Below, piece after piece: positions 9,446 to 17,942 of a DNA stretch of 64,000 bases. Origin of the DNA: an uncultured Lachnospiraceae bacterium. GTDB taxonomy: Bacteria; Bacillota; Clostridia; Lachnospirales; Lachnospiraceae. The stretch covers positions 62,001-126,000 of the forward strand of contig CANQSB010000003.1 of NCBI GenBank assembly GCA_947626435.1, given 5' to 3'. The position numbers and the translations under genes were made by a program. The first letter of the stretch is position 1. Every line of letters starts with the position of its first letter. Below the pieces are notes generated by a model. That model was not told the origin of the DNA, did not search any database, and saw only the letters and a list, made by a program, of their open reading frames with translations.

Positions 9446-10549
9446 GTGTTTTTGAAAGCAGAATGGAAAGAATTTATACGGAAGGCTAAAAACTGTGAAA
9501 GCATTGTGTGTATTGGAGCAGGGAAAAGATTGGGACAAATGAAAGAAGTTTTCGATAAAGAAATATTAATAAAGGTGAAGTATATTGCTGATAATGATTT
9601 AAATAAGCAAGGTAAGGAGATTGAAATAGGAAACAAAAAAATAAAAGTTCAATCGGTTTTATCACTTATACCTTTACTTAATGAAAATATGATTGTTATA
9701 ATTTTGCCCATTTTTTTTCGCGATATATTAACACAGCTTGAAAATTATAATGAATTTTCACAAATATATATTTTTGTTTATACATATTTGATTGGTAGCT
9801 ATTATGATAGCAAAGCATTGGAAAAAGGAGTTCCTGACAATTTGCGACTGAGTAAAGAATTGCAAATTCCGAAGAAAATTCATTATTGTTGGTTTGGACG
9901 AAATCCTTTGCCAGAAAAATATAAAAAATGGATGAGTAGTTGGAAAAAACATTGTCCTGACTATGAGATTATTGAATGGAATGAAGATAATTATGATATT
10001 AGTAAAAATAAATATATGAAACAGGCATATGAAGCAAAAAAATGGGGATTTGTACCTGATTATGCAAGACTGGATATTATATATAATTATGGCGGCATAT
10101 ATTTGGACACAGATGTAGAACTAATCAAAAGTTTAGATGATTTATTGTATCAAGAAGCATTTGCAGGTTTTGAATGTGAACAATATGTGGCGCTTGGTTT
10201 AGGATTTGGAGCCGTGGCTGGTAACAAGCTTATTGGTGGGATGCTAAAAGATTATGACAGGTATTCATTTATTGATAAATCAGGTGAGATGAATTTAACT
10301 CCCAGCCCCATTATTTCAACAGAATATTTAAAAAAACATGGACTTATACAAAATGGTGAGTATCAAATATTGGAGGATAGTTTGACAATATATCCAGAGA
10401 AGTTTTTGAGTGGAAAGGGAGGCGGAACAAGAGAAATATGTTTGGCTTCATATACTCATTCTATTCATCATTATGATGCATCATGGTGGGACGATGATGA
10501 GAAACAGATTAGAAATTTGATAAAAAAAGAAATGCAACTGGAAGATTAA
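9446..10549 (+). CDS. GT32-type glycosyltransferase with Rossmann-like module, tandem copy 1
   Basis: This 367-residue protein has the same build as the product at 3634: an N-terminal module (VCIGAGKRLGQM, YIADNDLNKQG) and a GT32-type domain starting at IPKKIHYCWFG (about 141) with the DxD at 221-223 in GGIYLDTDVE. It is closely related over the whole catalytic half to the next gene, with nearly identical stretches such as KKWMSSW and YMKQAYEAKKWGF. The start is GTG with GGAAGTGG upstream. The pair looks like a tandem duplication that has diverged mainly in the N-terminal module. It probably adds a sugar to the surface polymer; donor unknown. Confidence 0.85.
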   Translation: MFLKAEWKEFIRKAKNCESIVCIGAGKRLGQMKEVFDKEILIKVKYIADNDLNKQGKEIEIGNKKIKVQSVLSLIPLLNENMIVIILPIFFRDILTQLENYNEFSQIYIFVYTYLIGSYYDSKALEKGVPDNLRLSKELQIPKKIHYCWFGRNPLPEKYKKWMSSWKKHCPDYEIIEWNEDNYDISKNKYMKQAYEAKKWGFVPDYARLDIIYNYGGIYLDTDVELIKSLDDLLYQEAFAGFECEQYVALGLGFGAVAGNKLIGGMLKDYDRYSFIDKSGEMNLTPSPIISTEYLKKHGLIQNGEYQILEDSLTIYPEKFLSGKGGGTREICLASYTHSIHHYDASWWDDDEKQIRNLIKKEMQLED

Positions 10550-10648
10550 TTAGGAGGTAAATAAAAATGTAATCCTTTTACGATTATTAGTGTTTGTTTT
10601 GCACTGAAATTTTGAGTTAAAGAGATATTTTATTTATGGAGTATATAA
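10550..10648 (+). other. Spacer with start-stop relic between duplicated GT32 genes
   Basis: Directly after the stop of the first GT32 copy lies an excellent ribosome binding site (AGGAGG) followed at 8-base spacing by ATG TAA, a start codon followed at once by a stop. No longer coding frame follows. It may be the remains of a gene start lost when the GT32 gene was duplicated, or a start-stop element. The rest of the spacer is AT-rich without clear structure. Confidence 0.35.
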
Positions 10649-11752
10649 ATGTTTAAAAACATAGAATGGATACAATTTATTCAGGCAATTGAAAAATGCG
10701 AATATATTGCCTGCCTGGGATCTGGAGGAAGACTGAAAACATTTGAGAAACTTTTTGATGAAAATATTCTCAAAAAAGTGAGATATCTTGCAGATAATTC
10801 TCCGCAGAAGCAGGGAACAGAAATTGAGTTTGCAGGCAGGAAGATGATAATTTGTTCATTGCCATTTTTAAAGTCCAGGCTGAACAGTAAGGTAGTTGTG
10901 ATTATTACGCCCATTATTTTTAATGAAATATTGGAACAGATTAAAATCTATAAAGAGTTTGACGAAACAACAGTTTTTTCGCTCACACATATTTTAGATT
11001 CATATAAAGATTATGAAGTCATGAAAAAGCATGTGCCTGACAATTTAAGATTAAGCGATAAAATGCTAATTCCAAAAAAAATACATTATTGTTGGTTTGG
11101 AAGAAATCCATTGCCGGAAAGGTATAAGAAATGGATGAGTAGCTGGAGAAAATACTGTTCAGATTATGAAATTATTGAATGGAATGAGGATAATTATGAC
11201 ATCACAAAAAATAAATATATGAAGCAGGCGTATGAGGCAAAAAAATGGGGATTTGTTGCAGATTATGCCAAACTGGATATTATATACAATTATGGAGGCA
11301 TACATTTTGATACGGATGTTGAAATAGTAAAGAATTTCGATGAATTGCTTTATCAGGAAGGCTTTGCGGGATTTGAGAGCGAGAAGTATGTTGCGCTTGG
11401 ACTTGGATTTGGAGCAAGGGCGGGCAATAAGTTTGTAAAAGGTATGCTTGAAGCGTATGGCAGCTATTCGTTTATTAACCAATCAGGAAATATAAATCTT
11501 ACAACGGCACCAATTCTTCAAACAGAATATCTTATGACATGTGGTTTAAAGCAGAATGGGGAATATCAGATATTGGATGGTAGTTTTGCGATATATCCAG
11601 AGAAAGTGTTGAACGGCAGAGGATGTCCACCCAGAAATGTCAAATTAGCATCATATACATATTCAGTTCATCATTATGATGGCTCATGGCTTGATGAGGA
11701 TGTAAGGCAAAGAGAGAAAAATAATAGAAAAGAAAAAGGTATAGCAAACTGA
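10649..11752 (+). CDS. GT32-type glycosyltransferase with Rossmann-like module, tandem copy 2
   Basis: The 367-residue paralogue of the gene at 9446 aligns with it without gaps over almost the full length. The catalytic domain is strongly conserved (IPKKIHYCWFGRNPLPE, DxD at 221-223 in GGIHFDTDVE). The N-terminal module is more diverged: the usual GAGK is GSGG here (ACLGSGGRLK). Identical length with unequal divergence suggests that the module is under different selection from the transferase, for example recognising a different ligand or partner. Cytoplasmic, no signal. Followed by 125 non-coding bases with a TATAAT box (11813-11818) that may serve the next gene. Confidence 0.85.
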   Translation: MFKNIEWIQFIQAIEKCEYIACLGSGGRLKTFEKLFDENILKKVRYLADNSPQKQGTEIEFAGRKMIICSLPFLKSRLNSKVVVIITPIIFNEILEQIKIYKEFDETTVFSLTHILDSYKDYEVMKKHVPDNLRLSDKMLIPKKIHYCWFGRNPLPERYKKWMSSWRKYCSDYEIIEWNEDNYDITKNKYMKQAYEAKKWGFVADYAKLDIIYNYGGIHFDTDVEIVKNFDELLYQEGFAGFESEKYVALGLGFGARAGNKFVKGMLEAYGSYSFINQSGNINLTTAPILQTEYLMTCGLKQNGEYQILDGSFAIYPEKVLNGRGCPPRNVKLASYTYSVHHYDGSWLDEDVRQREKNNRKEKGIAN

Positions 11753-11877
11753 AAATGTACTGTTTTGGTGCAATAGGAGCAAATAGTTAGGTTAAAAATT
11801 TTACGCACAGTATATAATGTCTCTTATCAAATTTTTTTATCCTCCAAAACCGAAATAAACAAAAGGACGCGATAAAC

Positions 11878-13338
11878 TTGATAAAAATAAAGAAACTGTC
11901 AGACATAACAAAAAAAAAGTATACTCAGATAATATGCTTTGGAGCAGGAAAGAAACTTGAAGAATTTGCTACACAGTTTCCTGATATAACAATCGACGCT
12001 TTAACCGACAACTATAAATATAATGAAACCGATGAAATAGTGCTTTTAAACAGGCGGCTCCCTATTTATCCGCCATATGAACTCCCAAGGATTGTAAGCG
12101 CTATTCCTGACACAGCAATAATAATAACTTCAAGGGCATATGACGAAATAGTAGATCAGCTTGACAGAATGGATCATGTAGACTCTGCCGACTGCTATTT
12201 ATTTTGCGCAGGAAATGAAAGTATATATGTATCAAGAACTAATGACAGTCTTGACATGCAAAATTACGCGCTTAAAAATAAGAGTGCTAAACAGAAGAAA
12301 TACCAGATATGGGAGTATGTTTCGCCCGTAGCTATAGCCGGATGGAAAGCCAGAATAGATATAAAAAACATTGCCGGTGAAATGGGATATCAGGTCTTAA
12401 AAGTGCATATGACTGCAGGGGAAGAAGGAACAGGCAGAAGAGAGTGCAGTGAAAGGCTGATTAGGGACGAGTGGGAATATTGTTATCACAATATTGAAGA
12501 AAATTCCATTTTGCTTATACAGATGCCAACAACATCGGCAGAGATAACATCAGAGGAATTTTTGAAACGTTTAGTTGATGAAAAGCATGTACATATAATA
12601 TGCTTATATCATGATATAGAAAAGTTAAGGATAATAAATAATTCAAAGGTAAGACAAAAAGAATTTGAAATGACGAAGAAATTATCAGAATTTTTCATTG
12701 TACATAATGAAAAAATGATGGATGCGCTTGTTGCTTTGGGTGTTCCGAAAGATAGAATGTACAATTTAAAAATATTTGACTATCTTTGCAAGGGAAATGA
12801 ACATTCAAAGAAATTTTCGCCGTTGATTTATATAGCAGGAAATTTGTCATCGAAGAAATCGCCGTATATTAATAAAATAAAAAATATTCATGGTGTTTCT
12901 TTCAGGCTGTATGGACCTGATTTCCCCAATGAAGCAATGGGAGACAATATAACCTATTGCGGAGTAATGGATTCGGAAAATATACCGGGGGTTTTTGAAG
13001 AGGGGTTTGGACTGGTATGGGATGGCACGGATGTTTCAATCTGCAGTGGGGAAACGGGAGAGTATCTTAAATACAACAATCCGCATAAGCTTTCATTATA
13101 TTTGGCGGCGGGTATGCCTGTCATTATTTGGAAAGAGGCGGCGGAGGCTGGGTTTGTAATTGAAAATAACGTCGGAATAGCGGTAAGCTCTCTGTACGAA
13201 TTAGAAAAAATTATAATGGGATTATCAGCAGAAGAGTATGACGGTATGGCAAATAATGCAAAGATGATTTCAGGCAGACTGCGTAGCGGACAATATACGC
13301 AAAGGGTATTGCAGGATATAGAAAAAAAATTGAGGTAA
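11878..13338 (+). CDS. Gtf3-like sugar transferase with N-terminal Rossmann-like module
   Basis: The protein has 486 residues and a TTG start preceded by AAAAGGAC. Residues 1-125 are the shared module (IICFGAGKKLEEF, TDNYKYNE, IIITSRAYDEIVDQL). Residues 135-486 resemble Gtf3/galactofuranosyltransferase-like GT-B enzymes: GYQVLKVHM near the start of that domain and, near the end, FGLVWDGTDVSICSG followed by YLKYNNPHKLSLYLAAGMP, a typical nucleotide-sugar site of this group. These enzymes act in glycosylation of serine-rich adhesins and in galactofuranose-containing capsules. Acceptor and donor are unknown here. It ends directly before the next gene (the stop lies within its ribosome binding region). 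Confidence 0.75.
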   Translation: MIKIKKLSDITKKKYTQIICFGAGKKLEEFATQFPDITIDALTDNYKYNETDEIVLLNRRLPIYPPYELPRIVSAIPDTAIIITSRAYDEIVDQLDRMDHVDSADCYLFCAGNESIYVSRTNDSLDMQNYALKNKSAKQKKYQIWEYVSPVAIAGWKARIDIKNIAGEMGYQVLKVHMTAGEEGTGRRECSERLIRDEWEYCYHNIEENSILLIQMPTTSAEITSEEFLKRLVDEKHVHIICLYHDIEKLRIINNSKVRQKEFEMTKKLSEFFIVHNEKMMDALVALGVPKDRMYNLKIFDYLCKGNEHSKKFSPLIYIAGNLSSKKSPYINKIKNIHGVSFRLYGPDFPNEAMGDNITYCGVMDSENIPGVFEEGFGLVWDGTDVSICSGETGEYLKYNNPHKLSLYLAAGMPVIIWKEAAEAGFVIENNVGIAVSSLYELEKIIMGLSAEEYDGMANNAKMISGRLRSGQYTQRVLQDIEKKLR

Positions 13339-13344
13339 TTGTTA

Positions 13345-15684
13345 ATGGACAGACTGATAACTGAAAACCTGATAGGCGAACTGCCTAAAGGATTAGTACT
13401 GTGGTACAGTTTTCAAAAAGGAAAAAGATTATTATATCTGGGGCAGGATGAACAGAACATTGACGGTATAAAACAATCGTTCCTTAAAATAGGAATTGCT
13501 GCAGATGTGATTCATTATTCAGAGTTGGAAAGTGTTGCTGCAAAAAAAATATTATATGATTATATAGTAGTGATTGAAGTATTGGAAAAAAGTGAAGATC
13601 CTGTATGTATGCTGAGACGGCTTTATGATTTGCTGGATAATAATGGTGTATTTTTGTTGGGAACTGACAATCGCTTGGCAGTCAGATATTTTTGCGGAGA
13701 CACGGATAAATATACAGGAAGAAATTTTGATAGTATAGAAGATTATTTTAGAGTCGGAAATACTGAAGATGATGCTTATATCGGGCGTGCATATTCAAAG
13801 TCTGAAATTCAAAAAATGCTGAAAAGCGCAGGTTTTTCAGAGTTTCAATTTTATTCGGTTTTTCCGGTTTTGGAAAGACCACAGATACTATTTTCCGAGG
13901 ATTATATTCCTAAGGAAGATGTATCTGTCCGGATAGCTCCTCAATACAATGATCCGAGTACGGTTTTTTTGGATGAGGAGAGACTGTATAAGACACTGAT
14001 GGATAATGGGCTTTTCCACACAATGGCGAATGGATTCTTGATTGAATGTACAAAATGCGGACTTTTATCCGGAGCAAGGCAGATTACGGTATCAATGGAT
14101 AGAGGAACCGAAAATGCTATGGCAACAATTATTCACGGAAATAATACGGTCGAAAAAAAAGCAATATATGATGAAGGAAAGAATAAGATTTATCAGATTT
14201 TAGAAAATCATAATTATTTGAGAAAACATGGAATTCCTGTGATAAATGCAGATCCGGAAAATGGAAGTTTAATAATGCCGTACATAGACAATGCTATTGC
14301 CGCCGGATATTATGCAGATTTATTTTTTAGCGATAAGGAATATTGTCTTCATAAGTTGGATGAACTATGGGAGCTGATATTACATTCATCGGAGCATGTT
14401 ATGTATGAAGCTGTGGATTGGGAGAAATTTGAACCATATGGGGAAAAAAGGAAAAAAGATGACCCCAACATATATAAATGGCGTGATATTGCATTAAACT
14501 CTGATGAAGGCAGGAATGATTTGGGACCGATTTTAAAAAGAGGGTATATTGATTTAGTGTCTATTAACAGTTTTATTGTTGATGGCAGTCCGTTATTTTT
14601 TGATCAGGAGTTATTCATAGAAAATCTGCCGGCGAAAGTAATATTAATGCGCACAATAGATTTTATGCTTTCCGGGCATAGCGGCAGGCAGCTCTTAGAT
14701 ATGAAGGATGAACTTTATGAAAGGTACGGATTGGCAAAATACCAGGATTTGTTCCATTCATTTATCAGCGCTTTTTTAATAAAATTCAGAAATGAATCCG
14801 AGTTGATGGTTTATAATAAGAAATACAGGAAAGATGCGGGGATCGTTAATTCCAACCGTCAGAGGATGAATTTTTCGGCAGATGAATACCAGAAGATTTT
14901 TTACGGGCTTTTTAAAAATATTGAGAGAAAAGATATATATGTATTCGGCTCAGGAAATTTTGCAAAGCACTTTTTGTCGCAGTATTCGTCAGAATATAAA
15001 ATATCAGGAATTTTAGACAACGATCCGTCAAAATGGGGCAGTACTCTAAGCGGAATAACGATATATTCACCTGAGCATATATTATCACTGCCGACTGATT
15101 CATACAAAATAATAATATGTATAAAGAACTATATATCCGTATTGCAGCAGATTAAAAAAATGGATGTTTCCGATTATGGGATATATGATGATAATTTAAA
15201 GATTGAGAGGCATTTTCCTATTGCAGCTTATGCACCAAAATCAGATGACAAGCCTAAAAGGTATCATATAGGCTATATATCGGGAGTTTTTGACTTGTTC
15301 CATATAGGTCATTTGAATATGTTTAAGCGTGCTAAGGAACAGTGCGACTATTTAATAGTCGGAATAGTGACGGACGAAGGTGTAGTAAAAGGGAAAAAGA
15401 CTATGCCGTTTGTTCCTTTTGCGGAACGGATGGAGATGGTGCGTTCATGTAAATATGTTGATGAAGTCGTAGAAATCCCTATAGATTATCCCGGAACAGA
15501 TGAGGCATACAAACGGTATCAGTTTGATGTCCAGTTTTCAGGAAGCGATTATGAAAATGATCCATATTGGCTCTCAAACAGAGAATTTCTGCGTCAAAAC
15601 GGTTCGGATCTTGTTTTTTTCCCATATACTCAGGAAACAAGTTCAAGCAAAATTAAAGAACTGATATATAAAAAACTTCTTTAA
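13345..15684 (+). CDS. Multidomain protein: methyltransferase-like, unknown, Rossmann-like, cytidylyltransferase
   Basis: A 779-residue fusion. I chose ATG 13345 because TGAGG lies nine bases upstream; a TTG at 13339 is weaker. In order: a methyltransferase-like fold without a clear GxGxG (about 15-230; YIVVIEVLEKSEDP, NNGVFLLGTDN), a middle region of unknown type (about 245-480), the cluster's Rossmann-like module (about 510-610; IYVFGSGNFAKHFLS, ILDNDPSKWGS), and a TagD-type cytidylyltransferase (about 640-779) with GVFDLFHIGHLNMF (HxGH) and TSSSKIKEL matching the family's ISTTKIK. The last domain should activate a polyol or amino-alcohol phosphate with CTP. This points to a phosphate-containing polymer. 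Such a fusion is unusual. Confidence 0.7.
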   Translation: MDRLITENLIGELPKGLVLWYSFQKGKRLLYLGQDEQNIDGIKQSFLKIGIAADVIHYSELESVAAKKILYDYIVVIEVLEKSEDPVCMLRRLYDLLDNNGVFLLGTDNRLAVRYFCGDTDKYTGRNFDSIEDYFRVGNTEDDAYIGRAYSKSEIQKMLKSAGFSEFQFYSVFPVLERPQILFSEDYIPKEDVSVRIAPQYNDPSTVFLDEERLYKTLMDNGLFHTMANGFLIECTKCGLLSGARQITVSMDRGTENAMATIIHGNNTVEKKAIYDEGKNKIYQILENHNYLRKHGIPVINADPENGSLIMPYIDNAIAAGYYADLFFSDKEYCLHKLDELWELILHSSEHVMYEAVDWEKFEPYGEKRKKDDPNIYKWRDIALNSDEGRNDLGPILKRGYIDLVSINSFIVDGSPLFFDQELFIENLPAKVILMRTIDFMLSGHSGRQLLDMKDELYERYGLAKYQDLFHSFISAFLIKFRNESELMVYNKKYRKDAGIVNSNRQRMNFSADEYQKIFYGLFKNIERKDIYVFGSGNFAKHFLSQYSSEYKISGILDNDPSKWGSTLSGITIYSPEHILSLPTDSYKIIICIKNYISVLQQIKKMDVSDYGIYDDNLKIERHFPIAAYAPKSDDKPKRYHIGYISGVFDLFHIGHLNMFKRAKEQCDYLIVGIVTDEGVVKGKKTMPFVPFAERMEMVRSCKYVDEVVEIPIDYPGTDEAYKRYQFDVQFSGSDYENDPYWLSNREFLRQNGSDLVFFPYTQETSSSKIKELIYKKLL

Positions 15685-15704
15685 AAGGAGGCCAACCAAA
15701 AAAA

Positions 15705-16973
15705 TTGAACATAACATGCACCTTATCAGGAATATCCGACAAAAAACACCCCGCCCAAGGCATTTCAGACATATCAGCTGCAGGCTTTGAAGACGTGATG
15801 CTGGACATATCAAAATACTGTCCACCATACGAGCTTGAAAACATCGGCAGATACAACGAAAAATCCGCCGACACAACAGAAACGCTGATTTCACAGCACC
15901 CGTCCGAGCTGCGAAACCAGCTTCAACCTACGTTGGACATCTGCACACAAAAAAACATAAAAATATCAACAGCCTATGCCCCATATCTGCTAAGGGAAAC
16001 TAAGCACACAGACCTAAACGGACTCCTAAAAGAGCTTGCAGAGGAAAGCATAAAGGCATTAAACAATACATCACATTTTTGCCAATACCTTATAATAAGA
16101 CCGCTGTTTGCCAATATTCCTCCGCACGAAGAATTTTCCGCAAACAGCCGATATTATCTAAGCCTTGCCGATATCGCAGGACAAAAAAACATAACCATTC
16201 TTCTGACAAACCAATGCAGAGAAACAGGCGGACACCTCGTGCGCGGCATATGCTCAGACGCATATGCTGCCGCAGAATGGATTGACAGGTTAAACAGTGA
16301 AGCAGGTGAAGAACGCTTCGGATTTTGCCTTGACACGGGTGTATGCAATCTGTGCGGACAGGATATGTACGAATTTACATCAGCGCTTGGCACACGTCTA
16401 AAGGCTGTGATTTTACGCGATTGCGACGGTCACAGCGAGGCGTCGCTCCTGCCGTTTACCTGCGTCAGCAACGGTTCGGTTCAGACGGACTGGCTCGGAC
16501 TCATCAGGGGTCTTAGAAAAATAAGCTTTGACGGACAGCTCATTATGGATTTTTCTGACACGGCAGCAGGTTTTTCACCGCTGCTGCGCCCGCAGATCAT
16601 ATCGCTGGCTAAATCTGTCGCGGATTACTTTAAATGGCAGATTGAGATAGAAGCGCATCTGAAAAAATACAGTTCCATAGCCCTTTTTGGCGCGGGAAAC
16701 ATGTGCAGGAATTATATGAAATGCTACGGCGAAAAGTATCCTCCGCTGTTTACCTGCGACAACAATAAATCACTCTGGGGCACAAGCTTTTGCGGGTTAG
16801 AGGTAAAGCCGCCAGAAGCGCTTAAATCCGTGCCCGACGGCTGCGGCATATTTATCTGCAATATCTACTACAGGGAAATAGAAAAGCAGCTTGAGCATAT
16901 GGGAGTAAAAAATATAGAGTTTTTTAATGATGAATATATGCCGTCTTTTCATTTTGACAGAATAAAGAGATGA
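15705..16973 (+). CDS. Xylose-isomerase-like TIM barrel with C-terminal Rossmann-like module
   Basis: The 422-residue protein starts at TTG after AAAAGGAGG, at a spacing of about 12 bases. Residues 1-300 resemble the sugar phosphate isomerase/epimerase (AP endonuclease 2) barrel, with FGFCLDTGVCNLCGQD corresponding to the metal-binding strand of the family. Residues about 320-420 are the shared module (SIALFGAGNMCRNYM, FTCDNNKSLWG, GIFICNIYYREIEKQL), here at the C-terminus. GC content rises sharply at this gene compared with the preceding region. The next gene is a paralogous barrel without the module. Substrate unknown; an isomerase or epimerase step in precursor supply is likely. Confidence 0.7.
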   Translation: MNITCTLSGISDKKHPAQGISDISAAGFEDVMLDISKYCPPYELENIGRYNEKSADTTETLISQHPSELRNQLQPTLDICTQKNIKISTAYAPYLLRETKHTDLNGLLKELAEESIKALNNTSHFCQYLIIRPLFANIPPHEEFSANSRYYLSLADIAGQKNITILLTNQCRETGGHLVRGICSDAYAAAEWIDRLNSEAGEERFGFCLDTGVCNLCGQDMYEFTSALGTRLKAVILRDCDGHSEASLLPFTCVSNGSVQTDWLGLIRGLRKISFDGQLIMDFSDTAAGFSPLLRPQIISLAKSVADYFKWQIEIEAHLKKYSSIALFGAGNMCRNYMKCYGEKYPPLFTCDNNKSLWGTSFCGLEVKPPEALKSVPDGCGIFICNIYYREIEKQLEHMGVKNIEFFNDEYMPSFHFDRIKR

Positions 16974-17003
16974 TGCAAAAATGTTTAAACGTTTGGAGGA
17001 AAT

Positions 17004-17942
17004 ATGCTTAAAATAGGCGTACAGACTAAAAATGCAGTTGACGACAGCAATCCGGAAAAAGGCTTTGAGCTGTTAAAGTCCGCAGGGTTTTCCTGTGCTG
17101 ATTTCAGCCTTAATGCGTACCTTAGCAATATATCGCTGTACAGGCATGAAGTAAATACTTTTTTTGACAAGTCGGAAACAGAGCTTGAAGCTTTTTTTGC
17201 CCCGCATAAAAAAGCCGCAGCCGCAGCAGGCATACAGATAAACCAGATGCACATGCCCTATCCCAATTATGTGCCGAGTGCGGATGAAGAATTAAACAAT
17301 TATCTTAAGAATACAGTTGCCGTAAAAAGCATGAAGCTATGCCATTTTTTTGAGTGCAGATATATTGTGGCGCATGGCTTTAAGCTTGCGCGTAATCTCG
17401 GCTCAGAGGAAGCGGAATGGGAGCGGACGCAGGAATTTCTGGAGTTTCTTGCCCCTATGGCGCGCGAAATGGGAATTACAGTCTGTATTGAAAACATTTA
17501 CAACAGTATAGGCGGTCATATCGTAGAGGGACCATGCTGTGACGCGCGAAAGGCGGCGAGAAGGATTGATATGATAAATGAAAAGTACGGGGCGGAGGTG
17601 CTTGGCTTCTGCTTTGATACAGGTCACGCCAATCTTGTGGGAATTGACTTTGAGCGTTTCATCACATGTCTTGGCAGCCGTATAAAGGTGCTCCACATTC
17701 ATGATAATGATGGCATAAGCGATTTGCACCAGATACCGTTTACTTTTACAAAAAGCCGTGAAAATACCGTTTCGACAGACTGGAAAGGCTTCATAAATGG
17801 CTTAAAGGCAATAAAATACAATAATGTTTTAAGCTTTGAAACCGCGCCTGTGCTTACCGCGTTCCCGCAGGAGATGAAAAGCGCAGTGCTCGAAATGATA
17901 GCAAAAATCGGTAAATATTTTGCGGAGGTTATCACCTCATAA
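17004..17942 (+). CDS. Sugar phosphate isomerase/epimerase (TIM barrel)
   Basis: The 312-residue protein belongs to the xylose-isomerase-like TIM barrel family. Visible signatures are INQMHMPYPNY, ITVCIENIYNS (a conserved Glu that binds metal), LGFCFDTGHANLVG (Asp and His ligands) and VLHIHDNDGISDLH. The start is supported by TGGAGGAA six bases upstream. It is a bare barrel, unlike the preceding paralogue that has an added Rossmann-like domain. It overlaps the 3' end of the convergent sensor gene by 11 bases and probably marks the end of the glycan operon. The exact sugar is unknown. Confidence 0.8.
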   Translation: MLKIGVQTKNAVDDSNPEKGFELLKSAGFSCADFSLNAYLSNISLYRHEVNTFFDKSETELEAFFAPHKKAAAAAGIQINQMHMPYPNYVPSADEELNNYLKNTVAVKSMKLCHFFECRYIVAHGFKLARNLGSEEAEWERTQEFLEFLAPMAREMGITVCIENIYNSIGGHIVEGPCCDARKAARRIDMINEKYGAEVLGFCFDTGHANLVGIDFERFITCLGSRIKVLHIHDNDGISDLHQIPFTFTKSRENTVSTDWKGFINGLKAIKYNNVLSFETAPVLTAFPQEMKSAVLEMIAKIGKYFAEVITS

